From: an uncultured Lachnospiraceae bacterium
GTDB lineage: Bacteria; Bacillota; Clostridia; Lachnospirales; Lachnospiraceae
DNA length: 64,000 nucleotides
Assembly: GCA_948470335.1 (NCBI GenBank)
Contig: CAOKOL010000016.1
Coordinates: 1-64,000, forward strand
Direction of reading: 5' to 3'
The notes below the pieces were generated by a model that did no database searches, was not told the DNA's origin, and saw only the letters and a program-made list of their open reading frames with translations. A program made the translations under genes and the position numbers. This document shows, piece by piece, positions 24,186 to 33,737 of the stretch; the stretch's first letter is position 1; each line of letters opens with the position of its first letter.

Positions 24186-25820
24186 TTATTCCAGTTCCGT
24201 CTCCTCCAGTTTGATGACAATCACATCATCAATCACCTGTATGGAGCCATCATCAGGGTAACAGGTCATGTTTCTGACTTCTTCTTTTTCTGTCAGCCGT
24301 TCTAATTCCTCTGCGGATACAAATGGCTGGTCATAACCAACATAGTGAATCAGCCAGTTTCTTCTGGAATAAGAATTGATCATATCTGAACTTCTGGATT
24401 TTCCTCCGTAATCAAATATTGTACTGCTGTTAAAGGTGTACCGGTCAAATGTCATATCCGAAAAATTTTCTCCGATGACAGCCAGCGGAAGATTCTGTCT
24501 GTAGCCTTCGGCGGATTTGATCATCCCTGTCAGATTTACAAAATAATTTTCTGTCTGTCGGTTTATATAATACAGTGTCATACAATTTCCATTTGCCTGC
24601 CAGATATAATTCAGGACGGTTAATGACAGAACCAAGGCCAATGCAAAAGAAATTCCTTTTATCACTTTATAAATGGACCGAACGGGTTGCTGCTCCGCCG
24701 CAGCTTCTAATAAAATTACCGGCAAGAAGAACAAAGCTACGATTCCATAAACCATGATCGTATATATGTAACTGCGAGAGCACATGAGAAGAATCCCGTT
24801 GATGCTTAATGGAAAGAGCAGAAAAAAGATACTGTTTAAAATTTTCACGGAGACAGATTGCTTTTTTTGGCTCAGCAGATACAAAAAGAGCAGTCCTGAC
24901 AATACCTGGACAAATAAAAACGCTTTTTTGACGAACAATGTCAGGTTTATGCCATACTGTGTTTGGAATGAGAGCGTAAAAAACTTTTCGTATACGCTCT
25001 TTAATATTGCAGGCAGTTCTTCCAGACTGAACCCCATCTGATTAATTCCCTGATAACCGGTAAGTTCCGCATGGTAAAATGTTAAGAAGATCCGCAGCGT
25101 TACCACATAAAACAAGACGCCCAAAATAAGTGAAATCAAATATTTTACCGCCAGCGCAAACAGCTCATCTCCGGAAATGGTCCGGGATGAAAAGCCTTTC
25201 CGCAGCAGCAACAGCAGAAAAAGAGCGGCAGCGAACGGAAGATAAGCCTGATAAATGCCAAGGGAAAGGGCAAAACAGACAGCGGCCGGAATAATGCCGC
25301 GCTCAAAATTTTTCGTAAAATATACGCCTGCTACTGACAAAAGAATGGATAACGCATAGTATGGGGCGGTATACATAAAGAACATCGTGCACCCAATGGT
25401 TGGAAATACTGTCAGCAGCATTCCTGTCAGCATTGCGAAATACCTGGACCGAATTTCAAGAACGGATACCAGAATACAGGCAGAAACGGAAATCAGAGCA
25501 ATCAGCATGCATCCGTTAAAGAAAGGCAGCGTATAGTTTCCCCATACTGCTTCAATTGTATTCCCCAAAATTTCCAGAAACCATCTTCCGCTCGTAAGGC
25601 CGGCACCGTAACCGCCCGGCGTAAAAGTAATGTTATCATAGTTATTGAGAATATTGGTCATAATAAACCCGTGTGCAAGCAGGCCGGCGCAGAATGCCGA
25701 CAAAAATATCAGACGACAGTCACGAAAAACCCCCGTCCAATATTCTTTGTCAGCAGCAGAAAAAGGGATTCTTTTTGATAAACTATTATTTGCTCTGCGG
25801 GATTTCTCATCTATGCACAT
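24186..25820 (-). CDS. GtrII-like glucosyltransferase-domain membrane protein
   Basis: Polytopic membrane protein of about 544 residues with some ten or more hydrophobic helices. The N-terminal part (GFIMTNILNNYDNITFTPGG, then GLTSGRWFLEIL) matches the glucosyltransferase GtrII family, which is known for adding glucosyl groups to surface polysaccharide from a lipid carrier. The C-terminal 130 residues are extracytoplasmic and hydrophilic. The ATG at 25820 follows AGAGGTG; a GTG at 25829 overlaps that site. It has its own promoter and no gtrA/gtrB partners nearby, so its acceptor is unknown. Confidence 0.75.
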   Translation of the reverse strand: MCIDEKSRRANNSLSKRIPFSAADKEYWTGVFRDCRLIFLSAFCAGLLAHGFIMTNILNNYDNITFTPGGYGAGLTSGRWFLEILGNTIEAVWGNYTLPFFNGCMLIALISVSACILVSVLEIRSRYFAMLTGMLLTVFPTIGCTMFFMYTAPYYALSILLSVAGVYFTKNFERGIIPAAVCFALSLGIYQAYLPFAAALFLLLLLRKGFSSRTISGDELFALAVKYLISLILGVLFYVVTLRIFLTFYHAELTGYQGINQMGFSLEELPAILKSVYEKFFTLSFQTQYGINLTLFVKKAFLFVQVLSGLLFLYLLSQKKQSVSVKILNSIFFLLFPLSINGILLMCSRSYIYTIMVYGIVALFFLPVILLEAAAEQQPVRSIYKVIKGISFALALVLSLTVLNYIWQANGNCMTLYYINRQTENYFVNLTGMIKSAEGYRQNLPLAVIGENFSDMTFDRYTFNSSTIFDYGGKSRSSDMINSYSRRNWLIHYVGYDQPFVSAEELERLTEKEEVRNMTCYPDDGSIQVIDDVIVIKLEETELE

Positions 25821-25841
25821 ATTTGACACCTCTTTTTTTTT

Positions 25842-25870
25842 ATCATACTATTAAAAAAGAAAATGGTCAA
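25842..25870 (-). promoter_or_regulatory. Promoter of the GtrII-like gene
   Basis: TTGACC and TATGAT are separated by 17 bases on the minus strand, about 20 bases before the start codon. Confidence 0.65.
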
Positions 25871-25918
25871 ATGAAATCCATTTTTGTCAAGATTATCAGG
25901 TTCACTTTTTCCATCGTT

Positions 25919-28306
25919 TTACCCCTGATGATACTGACTCCGGTCAATCCCTTTCAAACCGACATACGAGATCAGCACCGGAACCAAAATCATCCCCGCG
26001 GCAAACATAAGGCCGGCAGCCGCCGGAAATCGGTATTCCATATATCCGGCAATCCGTTTCAATGCGGCGACCACTCCGTATCCTGCGCCGCCGCCGATCA
26101 CCAGGGTAATCAGAACAGCCGGAAGGACAAAAAGAAGACTTTCCCAGAACAGCATGGATCTGATCTGCCTTGCTTCCATCCCGATGGCTTCCAGCACGGC
26201 AAATTCTTTTTTGCGGGCGGCCACGTTTCCGATCATCAGATTTACCAGATTCAGCACGCTGAACAGAATCACAAACGCCGAGATCCCGTAAATCTGCATT
26301 TTCAGCTTCCGTATGGACGACGAATCATCCAGCATCTGTTCCCGCAGTGTTTCAACGGAAAGATCAGGATAAAGCTCTGTCAGAGCGCGGATATCTGCTT
26401 CTGTCTGTTCTCCGTACCGGTCATAGTCCTCCACGGAAATGCAGAAATCAACGGCCGTATTCATATCGCCCCACAGTTTTTCCATCGTCTGGTCTGTCAT
26501 GGCGATATTATACCCTCTGTCCGAGGGCACCATGCCGGGAGCGACCGCGGCAATCTCCAGCGTTGTCTCATGTTCCTCCCCGTCGAACCAGTGAAGCGTC
26601 ATCTGATCGCCAACCTGAAAAGATACCCCGTTAATCTGGGACAGAAATTCACTGTTGGTAATAAAAATGCCGTCTGTTTCGCACAGATATTCATAGTCCC
26701 GGCGGCCTTCCGCTTCGATTCTGAAATGGTCCTCCTCGTTTTCCGTCAGCCGGTAAAACCCCTGCGTCCAGGAAGCGCCTTGATATTCGACGGTTCCGTA
26801 TGTTCCGTGTTTCGTTTCCACAGACCGGACATGGGGAATCAGAAGCAGTTGTTCTTTCAGATCTTCGCCAAGATGCCCCGTAAGCTGCATCCCGGTAGGT
26901 CCATAGGGAAGGGGCATATGTGGATTATATAAATAGGATACCCTGTATTCCGCATCGGCAAAATCACCGGTGCGGGAATATGCCTGCTCATCCCAGGAAT
27001 ACAGATAAGAAGCGGCAATCATAAACAGAATTCCCCCAAAGGCAATGGATATGGTCATCAGCCTTCTCTTTTTCCGGTTTCTTCCCTGCCCGATCTGCGC
27101 CATAACAAAAGGCGTCAGCTCCCTGTGCCGTAACGGAGTAAATCCGCCCGCCTTCTTTTTCGGTTCCGGACCGCTTTCTTCCGTCATTCCCGACGCTTCG
27201 ACAGGAGAAACCTTTGCCGCAAGAGCCGCCGGTCTGCCGGCTGAAATCTGCACCATAAGAAATCCGAAAGCGCCTGTAACCGCCGCCGTCAAGATGTAAT
27301 TGACAAAGCTCCATCCTTCCGGCTCCAGGAAATATGCGAGAATGCCGCCCAGAACCAGGGCCGCCGGCACCGAGACCGTACACAGCCAGAAACCCTCCCG
27401 CCGCACCATCTTTCTGATCTGCTTCCCGGTCATTCCTATGGTCTGCAGTTGACCGATCTGCCGGGTGCGCGCGGTGACGGACAGATAAAAAATCGTGTAA
27501 ATCACAATGCCGCCGGCGGCCAGGATCAACAGGGAAATGAGAAGCATCGCCTGGAACACAGGATTTTCCTCCTGCAAAGACTCCTGAAATCTGCCGTTGA
27601 TATTTACATCGGAACGTTTTACGCCGTAATCCGCAGCGATCTGATACACGACCGTCTCAAAAGCGGAGGATTCCATATCGGACGCACCCGCAATCCGGAC
27701 AAGGGCGGTATATCCCGTATCCTTCATCGGCATGCCGAAATCCGCATATTCCCTGGATACATAGACCGGATATACGGACTGTGCCTGCCCTCCGTCGGTA
27801 TATCCGCAGATGACAAATTCCTCCTGCGTATCCCCCGCCGCCAAAGTCAGCTTCTCCCCGATTGCGCAGGGCCGCCCGATCTGCTCCATAAATGCCCGGT
27901 CCACCACGATTTCATGATAACGCTCCGGCGCTTTCCCCTCCGCCAACACGAAAGTCCGGATCCGTTCCGCCTGGCATTTCTGATAAGTGAAGCAGTATTT
28001 CACGCCATTGTGTTCAAATTCTCCGGTGTCTCCTTTATAAGGAAGCAAAAGCTCCACCCGCTCATCCCGGGCAGCCTGTTCCATCTTCTGTTCCGGCATA
28101 TTCATATACATAACATGCTGCATCTGTCCCAGCATCCTCTGTTCCGCCGTCCGGGTTTCCTGCAGAAACAGCACGATGGTCATAATAAAGGTAAGGGAAA
28201 GGGTAATGGTCAGAAGTGAAAAGAAAGTATACAGCCGTTTCCCCGCCAGATTGCTCCTGGCAATCCGGAAAATGATTCCGTTGTTATTATTTGAATCCAG
28301 TCTCAT
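25919..28306 (-). CDS. FtsX-type ABC transporter permease
   Basis: Permease of about 795 residues with two FtsX domains. One membrane helix near the N-terminus (FFSLLTITLSLTFIMTIVLF) is followed by a large extracytoplasmic domain, a three-helix group (about 260-360), a cytoplasmic linker, a second extracytoplasmic domain and a final three-helix group (FVILFSVLNLVNLMIGNVAA onwards). It partners the ATPase encoded just upstream. ATG 28306 has AGGTGA at good spacing; GTG 28315 would give the common GTGA overlap with the ATPase stop and is possible. With the adjacent two-component system this resembles Firmicute peptide-antibiotic sensing/export modules, although it is shorter-range in similarity than true BceB. 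Confidence 0.88.
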   Translation of the reverse strand: MRLDSNNNNGIIFRIARSNLAGKRLYTFFSLLTITLSLTFIMTIVLFLQETRTAEQRMLGQMQHVMYMNMPEQKMEQAARDERVELLLPYKGDTGEFEHNGVKYCFTYQKCQAERIRTFVLAEGKAPERYHEIVVDRAFMEQIGRPCAIGEKLTLAAGDTQEEFVICGYTDGGQAQSVYPVYVSREYADFGMPMKDTGYTALVRIAGASDMESSAFETVVYQIAADYGVKRSDVNINGRFQESLQEENPVFQAMLLISLLILAAGGIVIYTIFYLSVTARTRQIGQLQTIGMTGKQIRKMVRREGFWLCTVSVPAALVLGGILAYFLEPEGWSFVNYILTAAVTGAFGFLMVQISAGRPAALAAKVSPVEASGMTEESGPEPKKKAGGFTPLRHRELTPFVMAQIGQGRNRKKRRLMTISIAFGGILFMIAASYLYSWDEQAYSRTGDFADAEYRVSYLYNPHMPLPYGPTGMQLTGHLGEDLKEQLLLIPHVRSVETKHGTYGTVEYQGASWTQGFYRLTENEEDHFRIEAEGRRDYEYLCETDGIFITNSEFLSQINGVSFQVGDQMTLHWFDGEEHETTLEIAAVAPGMVPSDRGYNIAMTDQTMEKLWGDMNTAVDFCISVEDYDRYGEQTEADIRALTELYPDLSVETLREQMLDDSSSIRKLKMQIYGISAFVILFSVLNLVNLMIGNVAARKKEFAVLEAIGMEARQIRSMLFWESLLFVLPAVLITLVIGGGAGYGVVAALKRIAGYMEYRFPAAAGLMFAAGMILVPVLISYVGLKGIDRSQYHQG

Positions 28307-28311
28307 AACGG

Positions 28312-28983
28312 TCACCTGCTTTCCACAATCCGCCCGTCCTCGATGCGGATCGCCCGGTCTGCGACCTGGGCAATTTCGTCATTGTGGGTAATCATCACAA
28401 TGGTCTGATGGAATTTCTTTCCGGTGGCCTGCAAAAGCCCGATCACCTCCCGGCTGGTACGGCTGTCCAGATTCCCGGTCGGCTCGTCGGCCAGGATAAT
28501 GGCCGGCTTGGTAATCAGCGCCCTGGCAATGGCCGTCCGCTGCTGCTGTCCGCCCGAAAGCTTGCCCGGCTTTCTGTCCAGCTTGTTCTCAAGCCCCAGA
28601 GCTTTCACGATCTCCTGCAAATATTGGCTGTCCGCCCGCCGTCCGTCCAGCTCTACGGGCAGAACGATATTGTCATAGACAGTCAGATTGGGAATCAGAT
28701 TGTAGTTCTGGAATACAAACCCGATTTTCCTCCTGCGGAAAATGGTCAGCTCGTTTCGCTCCATTTCGGACAGCTCCTGCCCGTCCACCGTCACGGTTCC
28801 GCCGGTAGGCGTATCCAGGCCGCCCAGCATGTGAAGCAGCGTGCTTTTCCCGGAACCCGATGTCCCCACAATCGCGGTAAAGCTTCCCTGCTCAATCGCA
28901 AGCGTAATGCCGTCAATGGCTTTCACCATAAACGGCTCCGTTCCATAATATTTGGTAAGATTGTTCGTCTGTAAAATATCCAT
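28312..28983 (-). CDS. ABC transporter ATP-binding protein (MacB/LolD type)
   Basis: ATPase of 223 residues. Walker A is [16 protein letters not shown], the signature is [16 protein letters not shown], Walker B is [16 protein letters not shown], and the switch His is in [16 protein letters not shown]. It energises the FtsX-type permease encoded directly downstream. GAAGGGAGAGG precedes the ATG. The operon promoter (29045-29098) lacks a -35 and carries repeats that look like a response-regulator site. Confidence 0.93.
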   Translation of the reverse strand: MDILQTNNLTKYYGTEPFMVKAIDGITLAIEQGSFTAIVGTSGSGKSTLLHMLGGLDTPTGGTVTVDGQELSEMERNELTIFRRRKIGFVFQNYNLIPNLTVYDNIVLPVELDGRRADSQYLQEIVKALGLENKLDRKPGKLSGGQQQRTAIARALITKPAIILADEPTGNLDSRTSREVIGLLQATGKKFHQTIVMITHNDEIAQVADRAIRIEDGRIVESR

Positions 28984-29044
28984 GAATGGCCTCTCCCTTC
29001 ACCATAGTCTGACAGCGCATCCCCCGCCGCCTTTTACAGCAACC

Positions 29045-29098
29045 ATTATAAAAGGAGATTTTATCAATCCGGTTTCGTTTTGCAGGAGAATGGTTTCG
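29045..29098 (-). promoter_or_regulatory. Promoter of the ABC operon with a 21-bp-spaced direct repeat
   Basis: On the minus strand TATAAT (29050-29045) has no consensus -35. The -35 position is occupied by CGAAACC (29077-29071), and a second CGAAACC lies exactly 21 bases upstream (29098-29092), two helical turns away. This fits activation by an OmpR-type response regulator such as the one encoded at 30.2 kb. Confidence 0.5.
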
Positions 29099-29158
29099 GA
29101 AATGAAACAATTACCGTACTCTCGAAAAGTCCTCCGCAAAAACAGGCAGCGTACATCT

Positions 29159-30217
29159 TTACGGTATATGATGCATGGGAAGAAATACGGAAAATAGGGA
29201 ACCCTCTCCCGGTACGGAACGCACCATAATATAACCGCCTTCACGCATAACAATATTTCTGGCAATATATAAGCCCAGCCCCAGTCCCTTTGCATTCCGG
29301 GAAGAATCTTCCCGGTAAAATCGTTTAAAGATATCGTTGTAATGGGCAGGCGCAATGCCCTTTCCGGTATCCCGGACCCTGATTTCCGCATATAATTCTC
29401 CCGGCCGCACATCAATGCAAATCAGGCCTCCTTCCGGCGTATACTTCACCCCGTTGTCCAAAATATTTCCGACGGCCTCCGCCGTCCATTTGACGTCATG
29501 GAATGCCGTTATGTCCGGATCGCAATGAACTGACAAATCAATCTTTTTTCGGTCTGCCTTTCGGACAATGCCGTTGACGGAAGCGGTGAGCGTGTGCAAA
29601 ACAGAGGTATTCTCTATATTCATCCGTATCAGATCGCTTTCCAGCCGGGAAGCTTTCACCAGCGAATCAATCAGGAATTCCAGGTTTCCAATCTGCTGCC
29701 CCATGATTTCCGTAAACTGTTTTGCTTCATCCGGCGAAAGATCCGGCTCCGTAAGCATGTCCTGATACATGCGGATATTGGATAAGGGCGTTTTTACCTG
29801 ATGGGCAATCTCAGAGATTGTTTTCTGCAGCTTTTCCTTTTCCCGCTCGCTTTCGGACAAACGGTTCCGGGTAATGTTTTCCAGTTTTTCCAGTTCCATT
29901 GTCAGCTTTGAGGTCAGGGTTTCCTGATTCTGACCGCAGTCCCAATCAGCTCTTGCGTTTTGGCGGCAGTCCTCTCCGATCCGGTTGTTTCCGTTTCTTA
30001 TGATCTGATCGGCTTTCCGGCATACTTCTTCCGAAAAAGCCACAAATCTTTTGCGGAAATACAGATAATATCCGAGATCCAGACAACAGAAAAGCAGCAG
30101 AAACAAAAAAGCAACGGCGCTTATCCGGCCTTTCGGCAACTGTGTCCGGAAAAAGATGCCGCCTGCGGCGGCCAGAATAACATGAAGGGTTATCAGTGTA
30201 TATCGAAACGCTCTCAT
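29159..30217 (-). CDS. Sensor histidine kinase
   Basis: Membrane sensor kinase of about 352 residues. Two adjacent N-terminal helices (YTLITLHVILAAAGGIFF and SAVAFLFLLLFCCLDLGYYL) have almost no loop between them, as in intramembrane-sensing kinases. The H box is IAHQVKTPLSNIRMYQDML, followed by N (VGNILDNGVKYTPEGG), G1 (RVRDTGKGIAP), F and G2 (GLGLGLYIARNIV) boxes. Its ATG overlaps the response regulator stop as ATGA, with GGAGGGAGAG upstream. The short sensor suggests that it detects its signal through the neighbouring FtsX permease, as known for Bce-type modules. Confidence 0.9.
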   Translation of the reverse strand: MRAFRYTLITLHVILAAAGGIFFRTQLPKGRISAVAFLFLLLFCCLDLGYYLYFRKRFVAFSEEVCRKADQIIRNGNNRIGEDCRQNARADWDCGQNQETLTSKLTMELEKLENITRNRLSESEREKEKLQKTISEIAHQVKTPLSNIRMYQDMLTEPDLSPDEAKQFTEIMGQQIGNLEFLIDSLVKASRLESDLIRMNIENTSVLHTLTASVNGIVRKADRKKIDLSVHCDPDITAFHDVKWTAEAVGNILDNGVKYTPEGGLICIDVRPGELYAEIRVRDTGKGIAPAHYNDIFKRFYREDSSRNAKGLGLGLYIARNIVMREGGYIMVRSVPGEGSLFSVFLPMHHIP

Positions 30218-30903
30218 CCCGTCTCTCCCTCCGTATCGATCCACCGATATCCCATCCCATAGATCGTCTTTATATAATCAGAGGTTTCATCATTAATTTT
30301 ATTTCTCAGACGGCTGATATTCAGAGACAGGGTGTGTTCATTTACATAATTCCCCTTGCTGTCCCATATATGTTCCAGCAGAACGCCTTTTGTCAGAATC
30401 TGCCTGCGGTTTTGAATCAGACACTGCAGAAGGTCAAACTCCGTGGGGGTAAGGGATAAGAGCATTCCGTTTTTATAAACAGTCCTTTTCTCAAAGTCAA
30501 CCGCCAGATTCCCAAATGCATACCGGGGACTTTCCCTCCTCTCGGTACATCTGCGCAGCACGGCCTGTATTTTCTCCATAACGATCTGAATGCGGAATGG
30601 CTTTGTAATATAATCGTCCGCTCCCAGATGGTATCCTCCGATAATCTCCTCATCCAGATCGCGGGCAGTCAGAAACATAAAGGGCAGCCCCAAGGGCGCG
30701 AGCCGGTCCCTGGCAAACTGAAAGCCGTCACCGTCGGGCAGGTTCACATCCAGCAGAATCAAATCAAAGGAAGCTTCCGACAGCAGCTTTTTCGCTTCCG
30801 CCAGAGTGTATGCGGGAACAGGGATGATTCCTCTTTTTTGCAGGTTGTAGCATAAGCCGCCGTTTAATATTTCGTCGTCTTCGATGATCATGATCTTGTT
30901 CAT
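30214..30903 (-). CDS. OmpR-family response regulator
   Basis: Regulator of 229 residues. The receiver has the acidic pair in MIIEDDE, the phosphorylated Asp52 in LLDVNLPDGDGF, Thr in FLTARD and Lys in DYITKPFRI. The C-terminal winged helix contains LTPTEFDLLQCL and YVNEHTLSLNISRLRNKI. It is coupled to the sensor kinase gene by a four-base overlap. The likely target is the ABC exporter promoter at 29045-29098, inferred from position and the 21-bp repeat there. Confidence 0.93.
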   Translation of the reverse strand: MNKIMIIEDDEILNGGLCYNLQKRGIIPVPAYTLAEAKKLLSEASFDLILLDVNLPDGDGFQFARDRLAPLGLPFMFLTARDLDEEIIGGYHLGADDYITKPFRIQIVMEKIQAVLRRCTERRESPRYAFGNLAVDFEKRTVYKNGMLLSLTPTEFDLLQCLIQNRRQILTKGVLLEHIWDSKGNYVNEHTLSLNISRLRNKINDETSDYIKTIYGMGYRWIDTEGETG

Positions 30904-30972
30904 AAAGCGAAATCCTTTTTATCAGAAAAATGCCTTTAGAATGTGCAATTGTCAATGCTTTTGTACATATGA

Positions 30973-31011
30973 AAAGACATCAGGCCGCCAGTCTTCTCAA
31001 CTGCCAGCCTG
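30973..31011 (-). terminator. Terminator of htpG
   Basis: On the minus strand CAGGCTGGCAGT pairs with ACTGGCGGCCTG with two imperfect positions, followed by a T-rich tail (TGTCTTTTC). It lies 26 bases after the htpG stop. Confidence 0.65.
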
Positions 31012-31036
31012 ATACAACTCTCAAAAAATTGATTAT

Positions 31037-33031
31037 TTATTTCGCCATCAGCAACATCACTTCATTGCTTCTGGTGACAAATTCCGTCATCCGCTCCGGC
31101 GTCAGCGTTCCGTGGCTTAACTGGGCCAGGTCATAAAGCTGGTTGCAGAACATGGCGGCATGCTCGGAATCCTTGTGATCTTTCAGGTACTGCACCAGCG
31201 GATGGCTGGCATTCAGCACCAGGGTCTGTCCCTCGTCGGCGCCAAAGGAAGAGTCCATACCGTACATCTTCATCATATCCTGCATTCTCCGGCCTTCCTC
31301 GGAAACGGTAATCATGGAAGCCAGGGAGGCATTTTTCAGCTTCTCTACCTTCACTTCCAGCTTCTCCATCTTCAATGCTTCTTTGAACACGGCGGACAGT
31401 TCCTCGCCCATGGCCTTGATCTGCTCTGTCTCGGCTTCGTCCACCGTTTCCTTGAAGGAATCGCTTAAATCGGCGTCGATCCTGACGAATTTCAGATTCT
31501 CATTTTTCTGCTCCGTATGGCTGATAAAAGGCGTGTCAATATTGTGGGTCAGCAGCACCGCGTCAATGCCTTCCTGACGGAACATGGCGATATACTGGCT
31601 CTGCTCCTTCTCATCGGTGACATAGAATACCGTATTCTCATGGGCTTCCTTATTTTCCTCCAGAAGCTCAGGAAGAGTCAGATATTTGCCGTCAATGTTT
31701 TTGTAGAGGATGTAATCCTTCATCTTCTCATCAAATTTGTCGTCTCTCAAGCAGCCAAACTTGATAAAAGGACTGATATCATCCCAGTATTTCTCATAAG
31801 TTTCCTTGTCGGTTTTGCACATGCCGCTTAACTTGTCCGCCACCTTCTTTGTGATATAATCAGAGATTTTTTTCACAAAGCCGTCATTCTGCAGTGCGCT
31901 TCTGGATACGTTCAGCGGCAGGTCGGGACAGTCGATCACGCCTTTTAACAGCATCAGGAATTCGGGAATCACTTCCTTAATATTATCAGCGATAAACACC
32001 TGGTTATTGTACAGCTTGATGGTTCCCTCAATGGACTCGTACTCCATGTTGATTTTCGGGAAGTAAAGGATGCCTTTCAGGTTAAAGGGATAATCCATGT
32101 TCAGATGAATCCAGAACAGCGGCTCCTTATAATCCCGGAATACTTTGCGGTAGAAATCCTTGTATTCCTCCTCGGTGCAGTCGTTGGGATGTTTGGCCCA
32201 CAGCGGCGCGGTATCATTGACAGGCTCCGGGCGCTTTAAGATTTTGGCTTTTTCCCGGCGGGGAGAGATTTCCACGGTTTCTTTCTCACCGTTTTCATTC
32301 TCCTGTTCCTCTGTCTTCGCTTCTTCCACGATATGCTCAATCACCGTATCGGTTTCCAGCACGTCGGCTTCGTCAATAGTCTCATATTCCGGCTCTTTGC
32401 CTTTGACGGTCACATAAATTTCCGTCGGCATAAAGGAACAGTATTTTTCCAGCACCTCTTTTACCCGGTATTCATTGGAAAATTCCACGCTGTCCTCATT
32501 GAAATACAGGGTGATGGTGGTGCCCACTTCCGTTCTGTCGCTGTCGCCCATCTCATATTCCGTGCCGCCGTCGGACTCCCAATGTACGGCTTTCGCGCCT
32601 TCCTGGCAGGACAGAGTGTCGATGGTAACACGGTCGGCTACCATAAACGCGGAATAAAAGCCCAGTCCGAAATGACCGATAATCTGATCCTCGCTGGTTT
32701 TGTCCTTATATTTCTCCAGAAAATCCTGGGCGCCGGAGAAAGCGATCTGGTTGATATACTCGTCCACTTCCTCAAAGGTCATGCCGATGCCGTTGTCCGT
32801 GACGGAAGCCGACTTGGTTTCCGGGTCAAGCTCCACGGTTACTTTCGCCTTATAGTCTTCCGGGAAGGAATACTCACCCATGACTTCCAGTTTTTTCAGC
32901 TTCGTCACAGCGTCGCAGGCGTTGGATACCAGCTCTCTGTAAAAAATGTCATGGTCGGAATAGAGCCATTTCTTTATAATGGGGAAAATATTTTCACTGT
33001 TGATCGATAAACTGCCTGATTTGTTGCTCAT
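31037..33031 (-). CDS. htpG: Hsp90-family chaperone HtpG
   Basis: Cytosolic ATP-dependent chaperone of 664 residues. The GHKL ATP-binding domain shows SENIFPIIKKWLYSDHDIFY, ELVSNACDAVTKLK, VTDNGIGMTFEEV and IGHFGLGFYSAFMVAD. The middle domain has LPLNVSRSALQND. The ATG at 33031 is preceded by AAAGGAG; the upstream in-frame codons lie in the leader. The gene has its own promoter with a perfect CIRCE element, so HrcA control during heat or protein-folding stress is expected. Confidence 0.95.
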   Translation of the reverse strand: MSNKSGSLSINSENIFPIIKKWLYSDHDIFYRELVSNACDAVTKLKKLEVMGEYSFPEDYKAKVTVELDPETKSASVTDNGIGMTFEEVDEYINQIAFSGAQDFLEKYKDKTSEDQIIGHFGLGFYSAFMVADRVTIDTLSCQEGAKAVHWESDGGTEYEMGDSDRTEVGTTITLYFNEDSVEFSNEYRVKEVLEKYCSFMPTEIYVTVKGKEPEYETIDEADVLETDTVIEHIVEEAKTEEQENENGEKETVEISPRREKAKILKRPEPVNDTAPLWAKHPNDCTEEEYKDFYRKVFRDYKEPLFWIHLNMDYPFNLKGILYFPKINMEYESIEGTIKLYNNQVFIADNIKEVIPEFLMLLKGVIDCPDLPLNVSRSALQNDGFVKKISDYITKKVADKLSGMCKTDKETYEKYWDDISPFIKFGCLRDDKFDEKMKDYILYKNIDGKYLTLPELLEENKEAHENTVFYVTDEKEQSQYIAMFRQEGIDAVLLTHNIDTPFISHTEQKNENLKFVRIDADLSDSFKETVDEAETEQIKAMGEELSAVFKEALKMEKLEVKVEKLKNASLASMITVSEEGRRMQDMMKMYGMDSSFGADEGQTLVLNASHPLVQYLKDHKDSEHAAMFCNQLYDLAQLSHGTLTPERMTEFVTRSNEVMLLMAK

Positions 33032-33162
33032 AATCACAGCTCCTTTACTTTGATTTTCTGTTTTTGATATCTCCTCGTTGGGCGCGGATTTTCCTATACG
33101 GATACGGCTGCGCCGTCCGGATGAATTTGGAAAAAATACTTCCAAACTTTTTACTAGAGTAT

Positions 33163-33191
33163 ATATTAATACCTTTGTGGAGGATTGTCAA
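33163..33191 (-). promoter_or_regulatory. Promoter of htpG
   Basis: TTGACA and TAATAT are separated by 17 bases on the minus strand, giving a start near 33156 and a leader of about 125 bases. Confidence 0.85.
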
Positions 33192-33198
33192 GAAAAAA

Positions 33199-33225
33199 TT
33201 AGCACTCGATTTTGTTGAGTGCTAA
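33199..33225 (-). promoter_or_regulatory. CIRCE element (HrcA operator)
   Basis: TTAGCACTC and GAGTGCTAA are separated by nine bases, an exact match to the CIRCE consensus. It begins seven bases upstream of the htpG -35 hexamer, an unusual place, because CIRCE generally lies at or after the transcription start. The element is palindromic. The only gene it can serve is htpG, since the DUF1540 gene upstream ends at its own terminator. Confidence 0.92.
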
Positions 33226-33265
33226 CAAGAGGGCTCATATGTTTCAAATAACAGCATGTAAAATC

Positions 33266-33296
33266 AAAAATGGGCAGAGAAACGTTTTCCCTGCCC
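33266..33296 (-). terminator. Terminator of the DUF1540 gene
   Basis: The stem GGGCAG..GAAA/TTTTC..CTGCCC is followed by TTTTT on the minus strand. Confidence 0.8.
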
Positions 33297-33302
33297 GGTT
33301 TT

Positions 33303-33617
33303 CTACCGCATTTTAAATGTAGCGCATTCGGTCTGTTTTGCTTTCGTGGCGCCGTTTCCCGCGATACCGATATTTTCGGCCTGACAGAAACGATCTGTGT
33401 TGTATACACAATTTACCGCCTCACATTTTACATCCAGATGCGTGTTGGGAGATTCGGTGGAATCTTTAAAAGAATCCCCGGATTTCTCTTTGAAGCTTCC
33501 GCAGCAGGTGCAATCGGAAGTTTTTGCATCCTGGCCTTCCACTTCGATTTCTTTTTTACAGCACAGCAGATCTGCGTTATGCAGACAGGTGGTTACACTA
33601 CAGCCTAATTTTGTCAT
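33303..33617 (-). CDS. DUF1540 protein with two Cys-rich domains
   Basis: Small protein of 104 residues with two DUF1540 units, each carrying four Cys: one at about 6-40 (CSVTTCLHNADLLCCKKEI, then CTCC) and one at about 64-100 (CEAVNCVYNTDRFCQAENI, then ECATF). The family is common in Clostridia and is thought to bind metal; its role is unknown. AAGGAGGTG precedes the ATG. It is a single-gene unit closed by a terminator. Confidence 0.9.
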   Translation of the reverse strand: MTKLGCSVTTCLHNADLLCCKKEIEVEGQDAKTSDCTCCGSFKEKSGDSFKDSTESPNTHLDVKCEAVNCVYNTDRFCQAENIGIAGNGATKAKQTECATFKMR

Positions 33618-33737
33618 AATCAGACACCTCCTTATATTTTCACAACGGACATGCAGGGCCTGTATTCAGGTACTTTGCCGCTTTTCCGTTTTCATAAGGT
33701 AGTATGGCTGTATTCAGACAAAATATACGGTTTATGA

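Noticed and set aside
30950..30955. TTGACA upstream of the response regulator gene as a promoter
   Set aside because: No acceptable -10 at 15-19 bases. The true promoter of the two-component genes was not found.
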